64,000 bases of DNA from Legionella jordanis. Its GTDB lineage: Bacteria; Pseudomonadota; Gammaproteobacteria; Legionellales; Legionellaceae. Numbering within the stretch: position 1 is the first letter of the stretch; the number at the start of each line of letters is the position of its first letter. The position numbers were made by a program, and so were the translations under genes. Below, in pieces: positions 1 through 9,107 of the stretch. The notes below the pieces were generated by a model, which made no database searches, was not told where the DNA came from, and was given only the letters and a program-made list of their open reading frames with translations. The stretch spans positions 1,384,501 through 1,448,500 of the forward strand of contig NZ_LR134383.1 in NCBI RefSeq assembly GCF_900637635.1, in the 5' to 3' direction.

Positions 1-560
1 AGCAAATCACCATTGGTGATCCCCTTGACAGTAAAAATTTGATGGGTCCCTTGATTGATGGACAAGCAGTTCAGCAATTTAACCAGGCGATATCAAGAAT
101 TCGTGCAGCTGGCGGGCAGATTGTCTTCGGGGGGGAGGCCTTAAACCGGGATGGTTTTTTTGTTCAACCCACTTTGGTTACCGGCGTGGAAAATCACTGG
201 GATATTGTCCAGGAAGAAACATTTGCACCGATTCTTTATGTAATGCCTTATCAAAACCTCGAAGAAGCTATTCATTTACAAAATGCAGTGCCTCAAGGCC
301 TTTCTTCAGCCCTGTTTACCCAAAATCTGAAACATGCTGAACTTTTTCTAAGTGCCTTAGGGAGTGATTGCGGAATTGCCAACGTGAACATTGGCACTTC
401 AGGTGCTGAAATTGGCGGGGCATTCGGCGGTGAAAAGGATACCGGCGGCGGTCGAGAATCTGGTTCGGATTCCTGGAAGGCTTACATGAGAAGGCAAACC
501 AATACCATCAACTGGGGCAATGCTTTGCCTCTTGCTCAGGGTATTCGTTTTAATATCTAG
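1..560 (+). CDS. ALDH7-family aldehyde dehydrogenase, C-terminal part (5' end outside window)
   Basis: The reading frame is open from base 3, so only about 186 C-terminal residues are seen and the catalytic Cys region lies upstream of the window. The tail matches the ALDH7 (alpha-aminoadipic semialdehyde or piperideine-6-carboxylate dehydrogenase) signature: [17 protein letters not shown] followed by [18 protein letters not shown] and a PLAQGIRF ending. Members oxidise an amino-aldehyde with NAD(P) in lysine catabolism or osmolyte metabolism. The beta-oxidation genes lie downstream on the same strand, but a strong hairpin in the gap suggests a separate or attenuated transcript. The family call is firm; the substrate is inferred. 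Confidence 0.88.
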   Translation, partial: QITIGDPLDSKNLMGPLIDGQAVQQFNQAISRIRAAGGQIVFGGEALNRDGFFVQPTLVTGVENHWDIVQEETFAPILYVMPYQNLEEAIHLQNAVPQGLSSALFTQNLKHAELFLSALGSDCGIANVNIGTSGAEIGGAFGGEKDTGGGRESGSDSWKAYMRRQTNTINWGNALPLAQGIRFNI

Positions 561-564
561 CATC

Positions 565-591
565 AGCCTTGGTTAGGCTCTAACCAAGGCT
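565..591 (+). terminator. 12-bp perfect hairpin after the ALDH7 gene
   Basis: AGCCTTGGTTAG and CTAACCAAGGCT pair perfectly around a 3-base loop, 4 bases after the stop codon. No U-tract follows (AAACAATCA). It may be an mRNA-stabilising or attenuating hairpin, or a terminator lacking a clear T-run, between the ALDH7 gene and fadN. Confidence 0.5.
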
Positions 592-648
592 AAACAATCA
601 GGATCACCAATTACATTGCTGGTGGCCACATTTAGAGGATAGGAAATC

Positions 649-3015
649 ATGCAGGAACCTTTTTTCATAAAGAAAGTAGCGGTTCTCGGTGCCGGGGTGA
701 TGGGTGCGCAAATTGCAGCGCATTGCGTGAATGCCGGCATAGAAACCTTGTTGTTTGATTTGGCAGCCAAAGAGGGAGGCAGCAATGCCTTGGTTGAAAA
801 GGCCATCAGCAATTTAAGTAAATTAAAACCAAGCCCGTTAGCCACGCCTCACACAGCCAGTTTCTTAAAAGCTCAAAACTATGAAGAAAATCTGCAAGCT
901 TTGGCGGATTGTGATTTAATTATTGAAGCCATTGCTGAACGTTTGGATTGGAAAGAAGATCTCTATCAGAAAATAGCCCCCTATTTAAATAAAAAGACTA
1001 TTTTGGTCAGTAACACTTCCGGTTTGAGCATCAATACATTAAGCGGTGTTTTACCCGAGGCTCAACGCTCGCGATTTTGCGGCGTGCACTTTTTTAATCC
1101 TCCCAGATACATGCATTTAGCAGAATTAATACCGGCAGACACTACTGAGCCTGCCTTATTGGATGAGTTGGAGACCTGGTTGACTCGCCGCTTAGGCAAA
1201 GGGGTTATACGAGCAAAAGACACCCCTAACTTCATTGCCAATCGCATAGGGGTGTTTTCTTTGCTAGCTACTCTTCATCATGCTGAAGCCATGAATTTAG
1301 GCTTGGATGAAGTGGATGCCTTAACAGGCCCCTTGCTCGGCCGTCCTAAATCGGCGACGTTTAGAACCATGGATGTTGTCGGTCTTGACACCATGCTTCA
1401 CGTAGTTCACACCATGCAAGAGCAACTTGGGGATGATCCTTGGCACCCTCATTTTAAATTACCAGAATGGCTGCAATCTTTGATCAAGGAAGGTCATCTG
1501 GGTCAAAAGACTGGCCAGGGCATTTACCGCAAAAATGGTAAAATTATTGAAGTCTATGATCTCAATTCAAAAACGTATCGCCCTGCAAAAGGTGAGGTGA
1601 GCGAAGAAGTCAAAACCATTATGAAAACCGCAGATTTGTCACAGCGGATGCAACAACTTGCTGCCTCTGCTGATAAACAAGCGCGCTTCTTAATGGCTTG
1701 CTATCGCGATTTGTTTCATTATTCAGCCTATCACTTACAAGAAATTGCCCACAGTGTTCGAGATGTGGATTTAGCAATCCGTTGGGGATTTGGCTGGCAA
1801 CAAGGGCCTTTTGAAACTTGGGAGGGCGCAGGCGTTTCCGTCATGCTGGCAACTATTGAAAAGGCAAGAACCAATCACGAAACATTAAGTCAAGCCCAAT
1901 TGCCTCAGTGGTTAAGCCATGTTACTTCCTTTTATAAAGATGAAGGCGCTTATTCACCGGAACAAAATGATTATGTAGCACGAAGCAAGCTTCCAGTGTA
2001 TGACCGTCAGATTTTCCCTGATCGGGTTGCCAAAGAAAAAATGCCCTACATGCCTTCTTTATTTGAAAATGATGGGGTGAATTTGTGGTTATTAAATGAC
2101 GATGTTGCCGTAGTCAGCTTTAAGAGTAAGGCAAATACCATTGGACAGGCAGTTCTTGATGGGCTGGAGCAAGCCATCGATAAAGCAGAGCAAGACTGCA
2201 AGGGGCTCATAATTTATCAACATGATGCTAATAATTTTAGCTCTGGTGCTGATTTAAGGGGTGTTGCGTCACTAATCCAGCAAAATAAATTGGATGCCTT
2301 GGATGCGATGATACGCCAATTTCAAGCCGTTGCCATGCGATTGAAATATTCAAGCATTCCAACTGTAGCAGCTCTTCGAGGGCGTGCCTTAGGCGGAGGT
2401 TGTGAGCTTATGATGCATTGTGATGCTGTAGTAGCCGCATTTGAATCCTATCCAGGCTTGGTAGAAGCAGGGGTTGGACTAATTCCAGCAGGCGGGGGGT
2501 GTAAGGAAATGTCCTTGAGAGCCGCTCAGCAAGCTAAAGACGCTGATCTCTTGCTTTTTATACAACCTTATTTTCAACAAATTGCAACTGCACAGGTAGC
2601 TGGCAGTGCCGCAGAGGCTCGTCAAAAAGGATTTTTACGTGAATGCGATCGATGGGTGATGAATTCGAATGAAGTTCTCTTTGTGGCTTTAAAACAAGTC
2701 CAAATGATGCAGGCCTTAAATTATCAAGCTCCTTTAAAAGGCCGATTTAAAGTGGCAGGCCGAGAAGGGCATGCCCGTTTGCAGGCTGGCCTTGTAAATT
2801 GGTTAGAGGGAGGATTTATTTCCCAGCACGATTACATTTTGGCCAATCATTTGGCAGAAGTGCTTTGTGGGGGCAATGTGAATCAAGGGGAGATGGTCGA
2901 TGAAGAGTGGATGCTTCATCGTGAGCGGGAAGCATTTATGGCCTTAGCAGCTAATCCTTTGTCGCAGGCTCGAATCGCTCATCTATTGGAAACCGGCAAG
3001 CCATTGCGCAATTAG
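649..3015 (+). CDS. FadN-type 3-hydroxyacyl-CoA dehydrogenase / enoyl-CoA hydratase
   Basis: A 788-residue bifunctional beta-oxidation enzyme. The order is dehydrogenase first, with a Rossmann motif VLGAGVMGAQIAAH near residues 11-25 and the catalytic-His segment GVHFFNPPRYMH near 145. The hydratase/isomerase domain comes after about residue 480. This is the FadN order, the reverse of FadB. The hydratase part keeps both acid residues (GGGCEL and LVEAGVGLIP), so it looks active. It should hydrate trans-2-enoyl-CoA and oxidise 3-hydroxyacyl-CoA with NAD. The thiolase begins 11 bases downstream, forming the usual two-gene unit. The start codon ATG follows AGAGGATAGGAAATC. Confidence 0.9.
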   Translation: MQEPFFIKKVAVLGAGVMGAQIAAHCVNAGIETLLFDLAAKEGGSNALVEKAISNLSKLKPSPLATPHTASFLKAQNYEENLQALADCDLIIEAIAERLDWKEDLYQKIAPYLNKKTILVSNTSGLSINTLSGVLPEAQRSRFCGVHFFNPPRYMHLAELIPADTTEPALLDELETWLTRRLGKGVIRAKDTPNFIANRIGVFSLLATLHHAEAMNLGLDEVDALTGPLLGRPKSATFRTMDVVGLDTMLHVVHTMQEQLGDDPWHPHFKLPEWLQSLIKEGHLGQKTGQGIYRKNGKIIEVYDLNSKTYRPAKGEVSEEVKTIMKTADLSQRMQQLAASADKQARFLMACYRDLFHYSAYHLQEIAHSVRDVDLAIRWGFGWQQGPFETWEGAGVSVMLATIEKARTNHETLSQAQLPQWLSHVTSFYKDEGAYSPEQNDYVARSKLPVYDRQIFPDRVAKEKMPYMPSLFENDGVNLWLLNDDVAVVSFKSKANTIGQAVLDGLEQAIDKAEQDCKGLIIYQHDANNFSSGADLRGVASLIQQNKLDALDAMIRQFQAVAMRLKYSSIPTVAALRGRALGGGCELMMHCDAVVAAFESYPGLVEAGVGLIPAGGGCKEMSLRAAQQAKDADLLLFIQPYFQQIATAQVAGSAAEARQKGFLRECDRWVMNSNEVLFVALKQVQMMQALNYQAPLKGRFKVAGREGHARLQAGLVNWLEGGFISQHDYILANHLAEVLCGGNVNQGEMVDEEWMLHREREAFMALAANPLSQARIAHLLETGKPLRN

Positions 3016-3026
3016 GAGACTTAACA

Positions 3027-4211
3027 ATGACAAATGTATATGTAGTTGATGTGTTGCGTACCCCAGTTGGAAAAGCTCCACGCGGTGTTTTCAGACACAC
3101 TTTGCCGGATGATTTACTGGCGCATGCCATTCGCTCCTTAATGCAGCGTAATCAATCTGTGGATTGGGAAGAAATTGGCGATGTAGTGATTGGTTGTGCG
3201 ATGCCAGAAGCGGAACAGGGAATGAATGTGGCGCGAATCGCCTCATTGCTGGCAGGCATGCCTCAATGCGTTCCAGCGATGACTATCAATCGCTTCTGTT
3301 CTTCTGGTGTACAAAGTATTGTCACTGCCGCGGCTTCCATTGGTCATGGGGACATCTCAATGGCTCTGGCAGGAGGAGTGGAAAGCATGTCCATGGTTCC
3401 TCTTGGAGGCAACAAATACACGGCGAACCCTAAAATCTTTACAGATGAAAACGTGGCCATTGCTTTCGGAATGGGAATTACTGCAGAAAATGTTGCTAAA
3501 CGTTGGGAGGTCAGTCGCGAACAGCAAGATGAATTCGCAGCTGAAAGCCACCGTCGAGCTGTTGCTGCTCAACAGCGAGGGGATTTTAAAGACGAGATTG
3601 TCCCTGTAGAAATTACTATAAGACATGCTGATTTAAATAGTTCAGAAGTGATCAGTAAAAAGAAAATGGTGAGTGACGATGAGGGGCCTCGTGCTGATAC
3701 CTCTTATGAGGTTATTTCCAAGCTAAAACCTGTTTTTGCAGCAAAGGGGACTGTCACTGCCGGCAATAGCTCCCAGACGAGCGATGGAGCAGGGATTGCT
3801 TTGTTGGCAAGTGAAGAAGCCGTTAAACGTTTCGATTTGCAACCCATTGGTCGCCTGCGAGGTTATGCTGTAGCGGGTGTTGCACCAGAAGTAATGGGAA
3901 TTGGTCCAATCAATGCGGTTCCTTTGGCTTTAAAGCGCGCCGGTTTAACTCTAGATCAAATGGATTGGATCGAGCTTAACGAGGCATTCGCAGCTCAAGC
4001 TTTAGCAGTCATTAAAACTTTGGACTTCCCAAGAGATAAAGTAAACCCTTTAGGCGGAGCAATCGCCTTAGGACATCCCTTAGGAGCTACTGGAACAATT
4101 CGGGCAGCGACCCTGCTGCATGGTTTACGACGCACAAAAGGTAAATACGGGATGGTTACAATGTGTATCGGAACTGGCATGGGAGCTGCTGCCGTTTTTG
4201 AAGCAATTTAA
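3027..4211 (+). CDS. Acetyl-CoA acyltransferase (beta-ketothiolase)
   Basis: A 394-residue thiolase of typical length. The nucleophilic Cys is in NRFCSSG near residue 92, the NEAFAAQ loop and the GHPLGATG histidine are present, and the second Cys is in CIGTGMG near 380. It cleaves 3-ketoacyl-CoA to acetyl-CoA and a shortened acyl-CoA. It follows the FadN-type gene with an 11-base gap and a GGAG ribosome site, so it is almost certainly its partner. The FadA/FadI/AtoB-type distinction cannot be made by eye, so no symbol is given. Confidence 0.93.
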   Translation: MTNVYVVDVLRTPVGKAPRGVFRHTLPDDLLAHAIRSLMQRNQSVDWEEIGDVVIGCAMPEAEQGMNVARIASLLAGMPQCVPAMTINRFCSSGVQSIVTAAASIGHGDISMALAGGVESMSMVPLGGNKYTANPKIFTDENVAIAFGMGITAENVAKRWEVSREQQDEFAAESHRRAVAAQQRGDFKDEIVPVEITIRHADLNSSEVISKKKMVSDDEGPRADTSYEVISKLKPVFAAKGTVTAGNSSQTSDGAGIALLASEEAVKRFDLQPIGRLRGYAVAGVAPEVMGIGPINAVPLALKRAGLTLDQMDWIELNEAFAAQALAVIKTLDFPRDKVNPLGGAIALGHPLGATGTIRAATLLHGLRRTKGKYGMVTMCIGTGMGAAAVFEAI

Positions 4212-4219
4212 CCCAAATC

Positions 4220-4256
4220 AGGCTGAGTTAGGTGAATTCAAGCTATGACTCAGCCT
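4220..4256 (+). terminator. Candidate hairpin terminator after thiolase
   Basis: AGGCTGAGT and ACTCAGCCT (9 bp) pair around an AT-rich loop 8 bases beyond the thiolase stop. The trailing sequence TATTCTC is only weakly T-rich, so termination strength is uncertain. Confidence 0.4.
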
Positions 4257-4339
4257 ATTCTCAAGTTAGGTAACCCACCTGATTGATTGGTTTATCCGCT
4301 ACAATAAAAGCAATGGGATTCATGCAGCAAGGATAAATC

Positions 4340-5325
4340 ATGCGAGCAATGGTACTTGAGCGACTTCATCATCCTTTAAAACTCGAGTCTCGAGACATTC
4401 CAAAGCCGAATGAACATCAACTATTGATACGGGTAAAGGCTTGTGGCATTTGTCGGACAGATTTACATGTCGTAGATGGCGAATTGCCTCATCCGAAATT
4501 GCCCATTGTACCCGGTCATCAAATCGTTGGTGTGGTAGAGGAGTCAGGCAGGGAAGTAAGGCATTTTAAAAAAGGACAACGGGTAGGGGTTCCATGGCTT
4601 GGTGGCAGCTGTGGAATTTGTAAATTTTGCAGGTCCGGCCGTGAAAATCTTTGTGATCAAGCTCAATTTACAGGTTATCAGCTGGATGGTGGGTTTGCAG
4701 AATATTGCATTGCCGATGCACGTTTTTGCTTTCCAATTCCTGATGCCTATCCGAATGAGCAAGCTGCACCGTTATTTGTGCTGGCCTTATTGGCTATCGG
4801 GCTCTCCTGAAGACAGCTCAGGCAAAGCGCCTTGGCTTTTATGGTTTTGGTGCGGCAGCACACATTCTTGTTCAAGTGGCTAAGTATCAAAAAAAAGTGG
4901 TCTATGCTTTTACCAGTCCTGGTGATAAATCAGCTCAACAATTTGCCTATCAGCTCGGCGCAGTCTGGGCTGGCGGTTCAGACGAGGTTGCTCCTGATTT
5001 AGTGGATGCCGCTATTATTTTTGCTCCTGTTGGTGGTTTGGTGCCAGTTGCCTTGAAGGCTGTTGATAAAGGTGGAACTGTGGTTTGTGCGGGAATTCAC
5101 ATGAGCGACATTCCAAGCTTTCCCTATGCAATCTTATGGGGGGAAAGGACGTTATGTTCTGTTGCCAATCTCACACGTAAGGATGGTGAGGAGTTTTTGG
5201 AGTTGGCCCCTAAAATTCCAATAAAAACAGAAATTCATTCTTATCCTTTAGAAGAGGTCAATCAAGCTTTGGATGATTTGCGCCATGGCCGATTTACAGG
5301 TGCAGCAGTTATAGTGATGGATTAA
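4340..5325 (+). pseudogene. Zinc-dependent alcohol dehydrogenase, broken by a single-base frameshift
   Basis: The N-terminal half (4340-4812) shows a GroES-like zinc alcohol dehydrogenase. It has CGICRTDLHVVDGELP with the catalytic Cys, PGHQIVGVVEE, and the structural four-Cys lobe CGICKFCRSGRENLC. It then stops at a TGA. The rest continues in the next frame with CAGLIGYRALLKTA, a Rossmann motif GFGAAAH, and a normal C terminus to 5325. Restoring one T in the TTT run at 4775-4777 would give PLFCAGLIGYRA and one continuous protein of about 328 residues, the normal family length. So this is either a recent inactivating deletion or an assembly error. The last 17 bases overlap the convergent HDAC-like gene. 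Confidence 0.85.
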
Positions 5326-6244
5326 TGGCTGGTTTGGAAAGTCCTTTGAGGTGGGCAACAACACAGGAACCTAATCCTTCCAAATCATAGCCTCCCTCGA
5401 GTATGGATACAATACGACCGTCACATACTTTATCGGCAATTCGTTTGATGTGTTGACTTAACCAAAAATAATCTTCCTCCTTAAGAAGCAGGTGAGCGAG
5501 AGGATCTTTATAATAAGCATCAAACCCTGCTGAAATAAAAATCATTTCTGGAGCAAACTCTTCGAGGGACTTAAACCATTTTGTTGCGACCGCTTCACGA
5601 TAAAGAGCCCCGGACGTGTTTGCGGGAAGGGGAATATTGATTATATGATTTTTTCTTGTATCAGCACCGGAAAAGGGATAAAAAGGATGCTCAAAAGTCG
5701 AGCAATATAGGACCCGCTCATCATTGTAAAAAATATTTTCAGTTCCATTCCCATGATGAACATCAAAATCTATAATTGCGACGCGCCTTAGGCCAAATTC
5801 TTCCAAGGCATGGGCTGCACCGACCGCGATGTTATTGAAAATACAAAATCCCATCGCTTTGTTTTTTTCGGCATGATGACCTGGGGGACGCACATTGCAA
5901 AAGATAAGATCCTTTTCCTGCTTGATCACCAATTCCACAGCGTAAATGGCAGAGCCAGCTGCCCTAAGAGCCGCATTCAGCGAGTAGGGACTCATCAATA
6001 CGTCAGGATCAAGAGCAATAAATCCTTCAGAGGGGATTATATTGAAGATCAAATCGACATATTCCTGCTGATGGGCACGAATCAGATGCTGTCGTTTTGC
6101 AAGCGGGGCTTCATAATAAGTGATATTCAAATCAGAATTTAAAACCGCTTTGTCAATATATGCCAAACGGGCCGGTTGTTCTGGATGGGATACGCCCATC
6201 TCATGCAAATAACAATCGGGGTGAGAGATCAATCCAATCCGCAT
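5309..6244 (-). CDS. Histone deacetylase-family (acetylpolyamine/AcuC-like) amidohydrolase
   Basis: A 311-residue class II HDAC-fold enzyme. The tandem His GHH is at 122-124. The zinc ligands are the second Asp of DFDVHHGNG (D161), His163 and Asp242 in SAGFD, and the active-site Tyr lies in EGGYDLEGLG near the end. Bacterial relatives remove acetyl groups from polyamines, small molecules or acetylated lysines; the substrate here is not predictable. The start ATG is preceded by AAAGGTG. It is transcribed against the broken alcohol dehydrogenase and overlaps its 3' end by 17 bases. Confidence 0.9.
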   Translation of the reverse strand: MRIGLISHPDCYLHEMGVSHPEQPARLAYIDKAVLNSDLNITYYEAPLAKRQHLIRAHQQEYVDLIFNIIPSEGFIALDPDVLMSPYSLNAALRAAGSAIYAVELVIKQEKDLIFCNVRPPGHHAEKNKAMGFCIFNNIAVGAAHALEEFGLRRVAIIDFDVHHGNGTENIFYNDERVLYCSTFEHPFYPFSGADTRKNHIINIPLPANTSGALYREAVATKWFKSLEEFAPEMIFISAGFDAYYKDPLAHLLLKEEDYFWLSQHIKRIADKVCDGRIVSILEGGYDLEGLGSCVVAHLKGLSKPAINPSL

Positions 6245-6273
6245 TATTTCACCTTTGTGAGTCTCTTAACTTG

Positions 6274-6300
6274 ATTGTAGCTTGCTTCCAGGGTGGTCAA
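6274..6300 (-). promoter_or_regulatory. Possible sigma-70 promoter for the HDAC-like gene
   Basis: On the minus strand TTGACC (6300-6295) is followed 15 bases later by TACAAT (6279-6274), about 30 bases before the start codon. The hexamers are good but the spacer is short, so confidence is limited. Confidence 0.4.
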
Positions 6301-6393
6301 GAAGTAGGTTGGATGAAAGTCAATTGACTAAAATTTGGCTTTGCCTTGCAGAATATTCTACGCTTTTAATAGAAGGTGTTTAGAGGAGTTTGA

Positions 6394-7515
6394 ATGCGGA
6401 CCACTTTTTTCATTGCTGCGCTGTTGTTCATTCAATCTGCTTTCGCTGATGCAATTGTTGGATTTTCAGCTTACGAAAATGGTGATTACACCACAGCCTA
6501 CCCTCATTTGGTGCAAGCGGCAACAGATGGGAATGCTGACGCCATGTATTTACTAGGACGGATGTATCAATACGGTTATGGAGTTATACACGACGACGCC
6601 AAAGCCAGGGAATGGTATCAAAAGGCCGCCGATAAAAATAATGCCTTAGCCCAGTTAAGCTTGGGTTTTCTCTATGATAACGGCCAGGGGGTCAAACAGG
6701 ATTTTCAGCAAGCTTTTTCTTGGTACATGAGGGCAGCACAACAAGGAAATTCTATAGCTCAAAGAAATGTGGGTTTAATGTATGCAGTTGGGGATGGTGT
6801 AGAAGCCAGTGAGACAAAGGCCTTTGAATGGTTTAAAAAATCTGCAGAACAAGGTTATGCTCGAGCCCAGGTTAATTTAGGCTATCAATACATGATGGGT
6901 TATGGTGTAGCTAAAAATATTGATAAAGCTCTTTATTGGTATGAGAAAGCGGCTGAACAAGGTGATGCCAAAGGACAATACAGCTTAGGCTTGCTTTATA
7001 CCGGGAAATATGGTGTTGCCCCAAATCCACGTTTGTCCGCCTATTGGTTTGCAAATGCAGCCAATCAGGGACACCAAAATGCGCAAGCTTATTTGGCTTA
7101 CCAGTATTTAAAAGGTCTAGGGGTTGAGCAGGATTCGGAAAAAGCTGCTTATTGGTTCCATGCCTCTGCCGAGCAAGGTAATGCACAAGCCCAAGCAGAG
7201 TATGGTCAGCTCCTTTTGAGTGGTACGGGAATTGAAAAGGATTATCAACAAGCCGCTTATTGGTTCGGGAAAGCAGCCGATCAAGGCAATGCTATGGCTC
7301 AAGGGAAATTGGGTTATCTTTATCTGTCAGGTTTAGGAGTAAATAAGGATTTAAGTAAGGCTTATGCGTGGTTAAAAGTGGCTGCCAATAACAACAATCC
7401 ACAAGCAGCGAAAGATTTGTCTCGGTTAGAAAGTTCTCTGTCTCCCCAGCAAAAAGCCATTGGCGATCAACTGTATGATCAAATGAGAAAGCCAAAAACG
7501 GCATTATCAAAATAG
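6394..7515 (+). CDS. Secreted Sel1-repeat protein (Legionella LpnE/lpg1356-like)
   Basis: A 373-residue protein with an N-terminal signal peptide (FFIAALLFIQSAFA, cut before DAIVGF). It continues as a solenoid of roughly nine 36-residue Sel1 repeats of the form LGxxYxxGxGVxxDxxxAxxWYxKAAxQG. Such repeats bind partner proteins. Legionella carries several (LpnE, EnhC, LidL and others) linked to host-cell entry and vacuole trafficking. Length and layout match LpnE, but the neighbourhood (lsp genes, glnA) fits a different paralogue better, so no symbol is assigned. The ribosome site AGAGGAG precedes the ATG. Confidence 0.88.
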   Translation: MRTTFFIAALLFIQSAFADAIVGFSAYENGDYTTAYPHLVQAATDGNADAMYLLGRMYQYGYGVIHDDAKAREWYQKAADKNNALAQLSLGFLYDNGQGVKQDFQQAFSWYMRAAQQGNSIAQRNVGLMYAVGDGVEASETKAFEWFKKSAEQGYARAQVNLGYQYMMGYGVAKNIDKALYWYEKAAEQGDAKGQYSLGLLYTGKYGVAPNPRLSAYWFANAANQGHQNAQAYLAYQYLKGLGVEQDSEKAAYWFHASAEQGNAQAQAEYGQLLLSGTGIEKDYQQAAYWFGKAADQGNAMAQGKLGYLYLSGLGVNKDLSKAYAWLKVAANNNNPQAAKDLSRLESSLSPQQKAIGDQLYDQMRKPKTALSK

Positions 7516-7526
7516 CTAATTTGGCT

Positions 7527-7799
7527 TTATAAGGTTTCGAAACCGTGATATTCCTGCCAAGCTAAACTTTCTCGGCTATAATTTGTTACCTCGGCGCGTG
7601 GTGGTCCTTTTTTTAGCCAAGCCTCAAATTGTTCTAGATGTTGCTGATCGCCACAAGCTAAAATTTCAACTCGCCCGTCTGGTAAATTACGAGCCCAACC
7701 TGTGATCCCTAATTTGAGGGCTTCGTCTTGCGCAGAGGCTCGAAACCACACGCCTTGAACTTTGCCAGAGATATAGCAACGCATACAGGATTTATTCAT
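7527..7799 (-). CDS. Acylphosphatase
   Basis: A 90-residue protein of full family length. It has the GKVQGVWFRA signature with catalytic Arg20 and the GWARNLPDGRVE segment with catalytic Asn38. It hydrolyses carboxyl-phosphate bonds such as acetyl or carbamoyl phosphate in the cytoplasm. It converges on the Sel1-repeat gene with an 11-base gap. An earlier Met at residue 1 (MNKSCMRC) is used here; a start at Met6 is also possible. Confidence 0.93.
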   Translation of the reverse strand: MNKSCMRCYISGKVQGVWFRASAQDEALKLGITGWARNLPDGRVEILACGDQQHLEQFEAWLKKGPPRAEVTNYSRESLAWQEYHGFETL

Positions 7800-7926
7800 A
7801 CGCGGGTCCTTGCTGTGTCTATTTGACAGCCTTAGATTAGCGGATTCTTCTCCTTTTGAGAAGTTGCCATTTCAAATTGCGATGCAGTATAATGTTTGTT
7901 CATTGCCTATAAGCATTTGTTCCCCC

Positions 7927-8625
7927 ATGAAATATTTTGTTTATCTTCTTTGTTTGGCTTGTACTTGGCTTCATGCCGAGACATATACAGTCAAATTGGG
8001 TGATGCAAAAGTTCACATCATCAAACAAAAAGGTCATGGCAAGACTCTGGTTCATTTGCATGAAAATGAGCGAACGGCACTTGAGGCGGCAAAAATTTAT
8101 GTCAAACGAAAAGGGGGTACTTTAATTACCCTTAGACATTCTGGTAATCGCAATGTCGTGTTTCACTTAAATAAAGTGCGTTATGAGTTTGATCCCAATC
8201 GTATTTTTACAGATGTGGGCATAAAAAAAACCCTCAAACAATTCGGAAACTACTCCACTGGTGCACATCGCGAAGTGAAAAAACTGGCTAGAACAATTGT
8301 CAAACTCATTCCGAAGGGTAAAGTGATTGCAGTACACAACAACCGTGGCTATTCACTGAAAGAGTATCTTCCTCATCATTCTATGGCAAAAGATGCCAAG
8401 TCGTTGAATTACGTTCGCTGTTCCAGCTATAGAAATTTCTATTTTGTAACGAAACATCAGGAATTTAGAAGATTAAAACGCTTAAAATTTAACGTGGCTC
8501 TGCAATCAAATCATGCAAGGGATGATGGTTCACTTTCCTATTATTTTGCAAAGAGAAATTACATCAATATTGAAGCAGCCACCTATGCATTAAAACAACA
8601 ATTGAAAATGCTCGAAAATGCTTAA
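7927..8625 (+). CDS. Secreted protein with an M14-like metallohydrolase residue set
   Basis: The frame is open from 7810, but ATG 7927 begins a clean signal peptide (MKYFVYLLCLACTWLHA, cut before ETYTV), giving 232 residues. In order it carries VHLHENE (His45, Glu48 as HxxE), FDPNRIFT (Asn-Arg pair near 91-92), AVHNNRGYS (His137) and NIEAA (Glu216). This order of HxxE, NR, H and E is that of M14 zinc carboxypeptidases and AstE/AspA-type deacylases. The mature chain is basic and short for the family. A periplasmic peptide, wall or ester hydrolase is inferred; no specific family name was recognised. Confidence 0.6.
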   Translation: MKYFVYLLCLACTWLHAETYTVKLGDAKVHIIKQKGHGKTLVHLHENERTALEAAKIYVKRKGGTLITLRHSGNRNVVFHLNKVRYEFDPNRIFTDVGIKKTLKQFGNYSTGAHREVKKLARTIVKLIPKGKVIAVHNNRGYSLKEYLPHHSMAKDAKSLNYVRCSSYRNFYFVTKHQEFRRLKRLKFNVALQSNHARDDGSLSYYFAKRNYINIEAATYALKQQLKMLENA

Positions 8626-8626
8626 A

Positions 8627-9064
8627 CTAAAGGTATGCACTTAAGCAATTGCGAATCTTTTGCTGAGTTTCAAGAATATGCCCTTCATCTTTATATTTGG
8701 TTCTAGGCCAGAAAAAACCTTTTAATCCATCTCCTTTATTCCGCGGCACAATATGAATGTGCAAATGAGGAATACTTTGACTTACTACATTATTCATCGC
8801 AACAAAACTGCCGTGAGCCTCCATGGCACTCTCCACGGCTTTAGCCATACGTTTAGTTAACAAAAATAGCGGTGCTATCAAATCATCGTCAAGCTCTGTT
8901 AAGGTTTGAGTATGTTTCTTAGGGGCAAGAAGGGTATGGCCTGGAAACAAGGGGCGATGATCGAGAAACGCGATAAAGTGTGCATCTTCAAAAATGAGAT
9001 AGGCATTCTCCTGTTTTGAAATGATTGAATCTATGATGCATGGTTTTGTTTCAGTATTTGGCAT
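8627..9064 (-). CDS. HIT-family nucleotide-binding hydrolase
   Basis: A 145-residue histidine-triad protein. The signature HLHIHIVPR provides the H-x-H-x-H triad near residues 100-104, and DHRPLFPGHTLLAPKKH is the conserved N-terminal strand pair. Members hydrolyse phosphoramidates or dinucleoside polyphosphates. The gene lies 43 bases downstream of lspK on the same strand with an AAAGGAC ribosome site, so it may be read through from the secretion operon. It ends 1 base from the convergent M14-like gene. Confidence 0.92.
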   Translation of the reverse strand: MPNTETKPCIIDSIISKQENAYLIFEDAHFIAFLDHRPLFPGHTLLAPKKHTQTLTELDDDLIAPLFLLTKRMAKAVESAMEAHGSFVAMNNVVSQSIPHLHIHIVPRNKGDGLKGFFWPRTKYKDEGHILETQQKIRNCLSAYL

Positions 9065-9107
9065 ATATTTGTCCTTTTTTCAGCCGAGTCTATTCTTATA
9101 AACTGAT

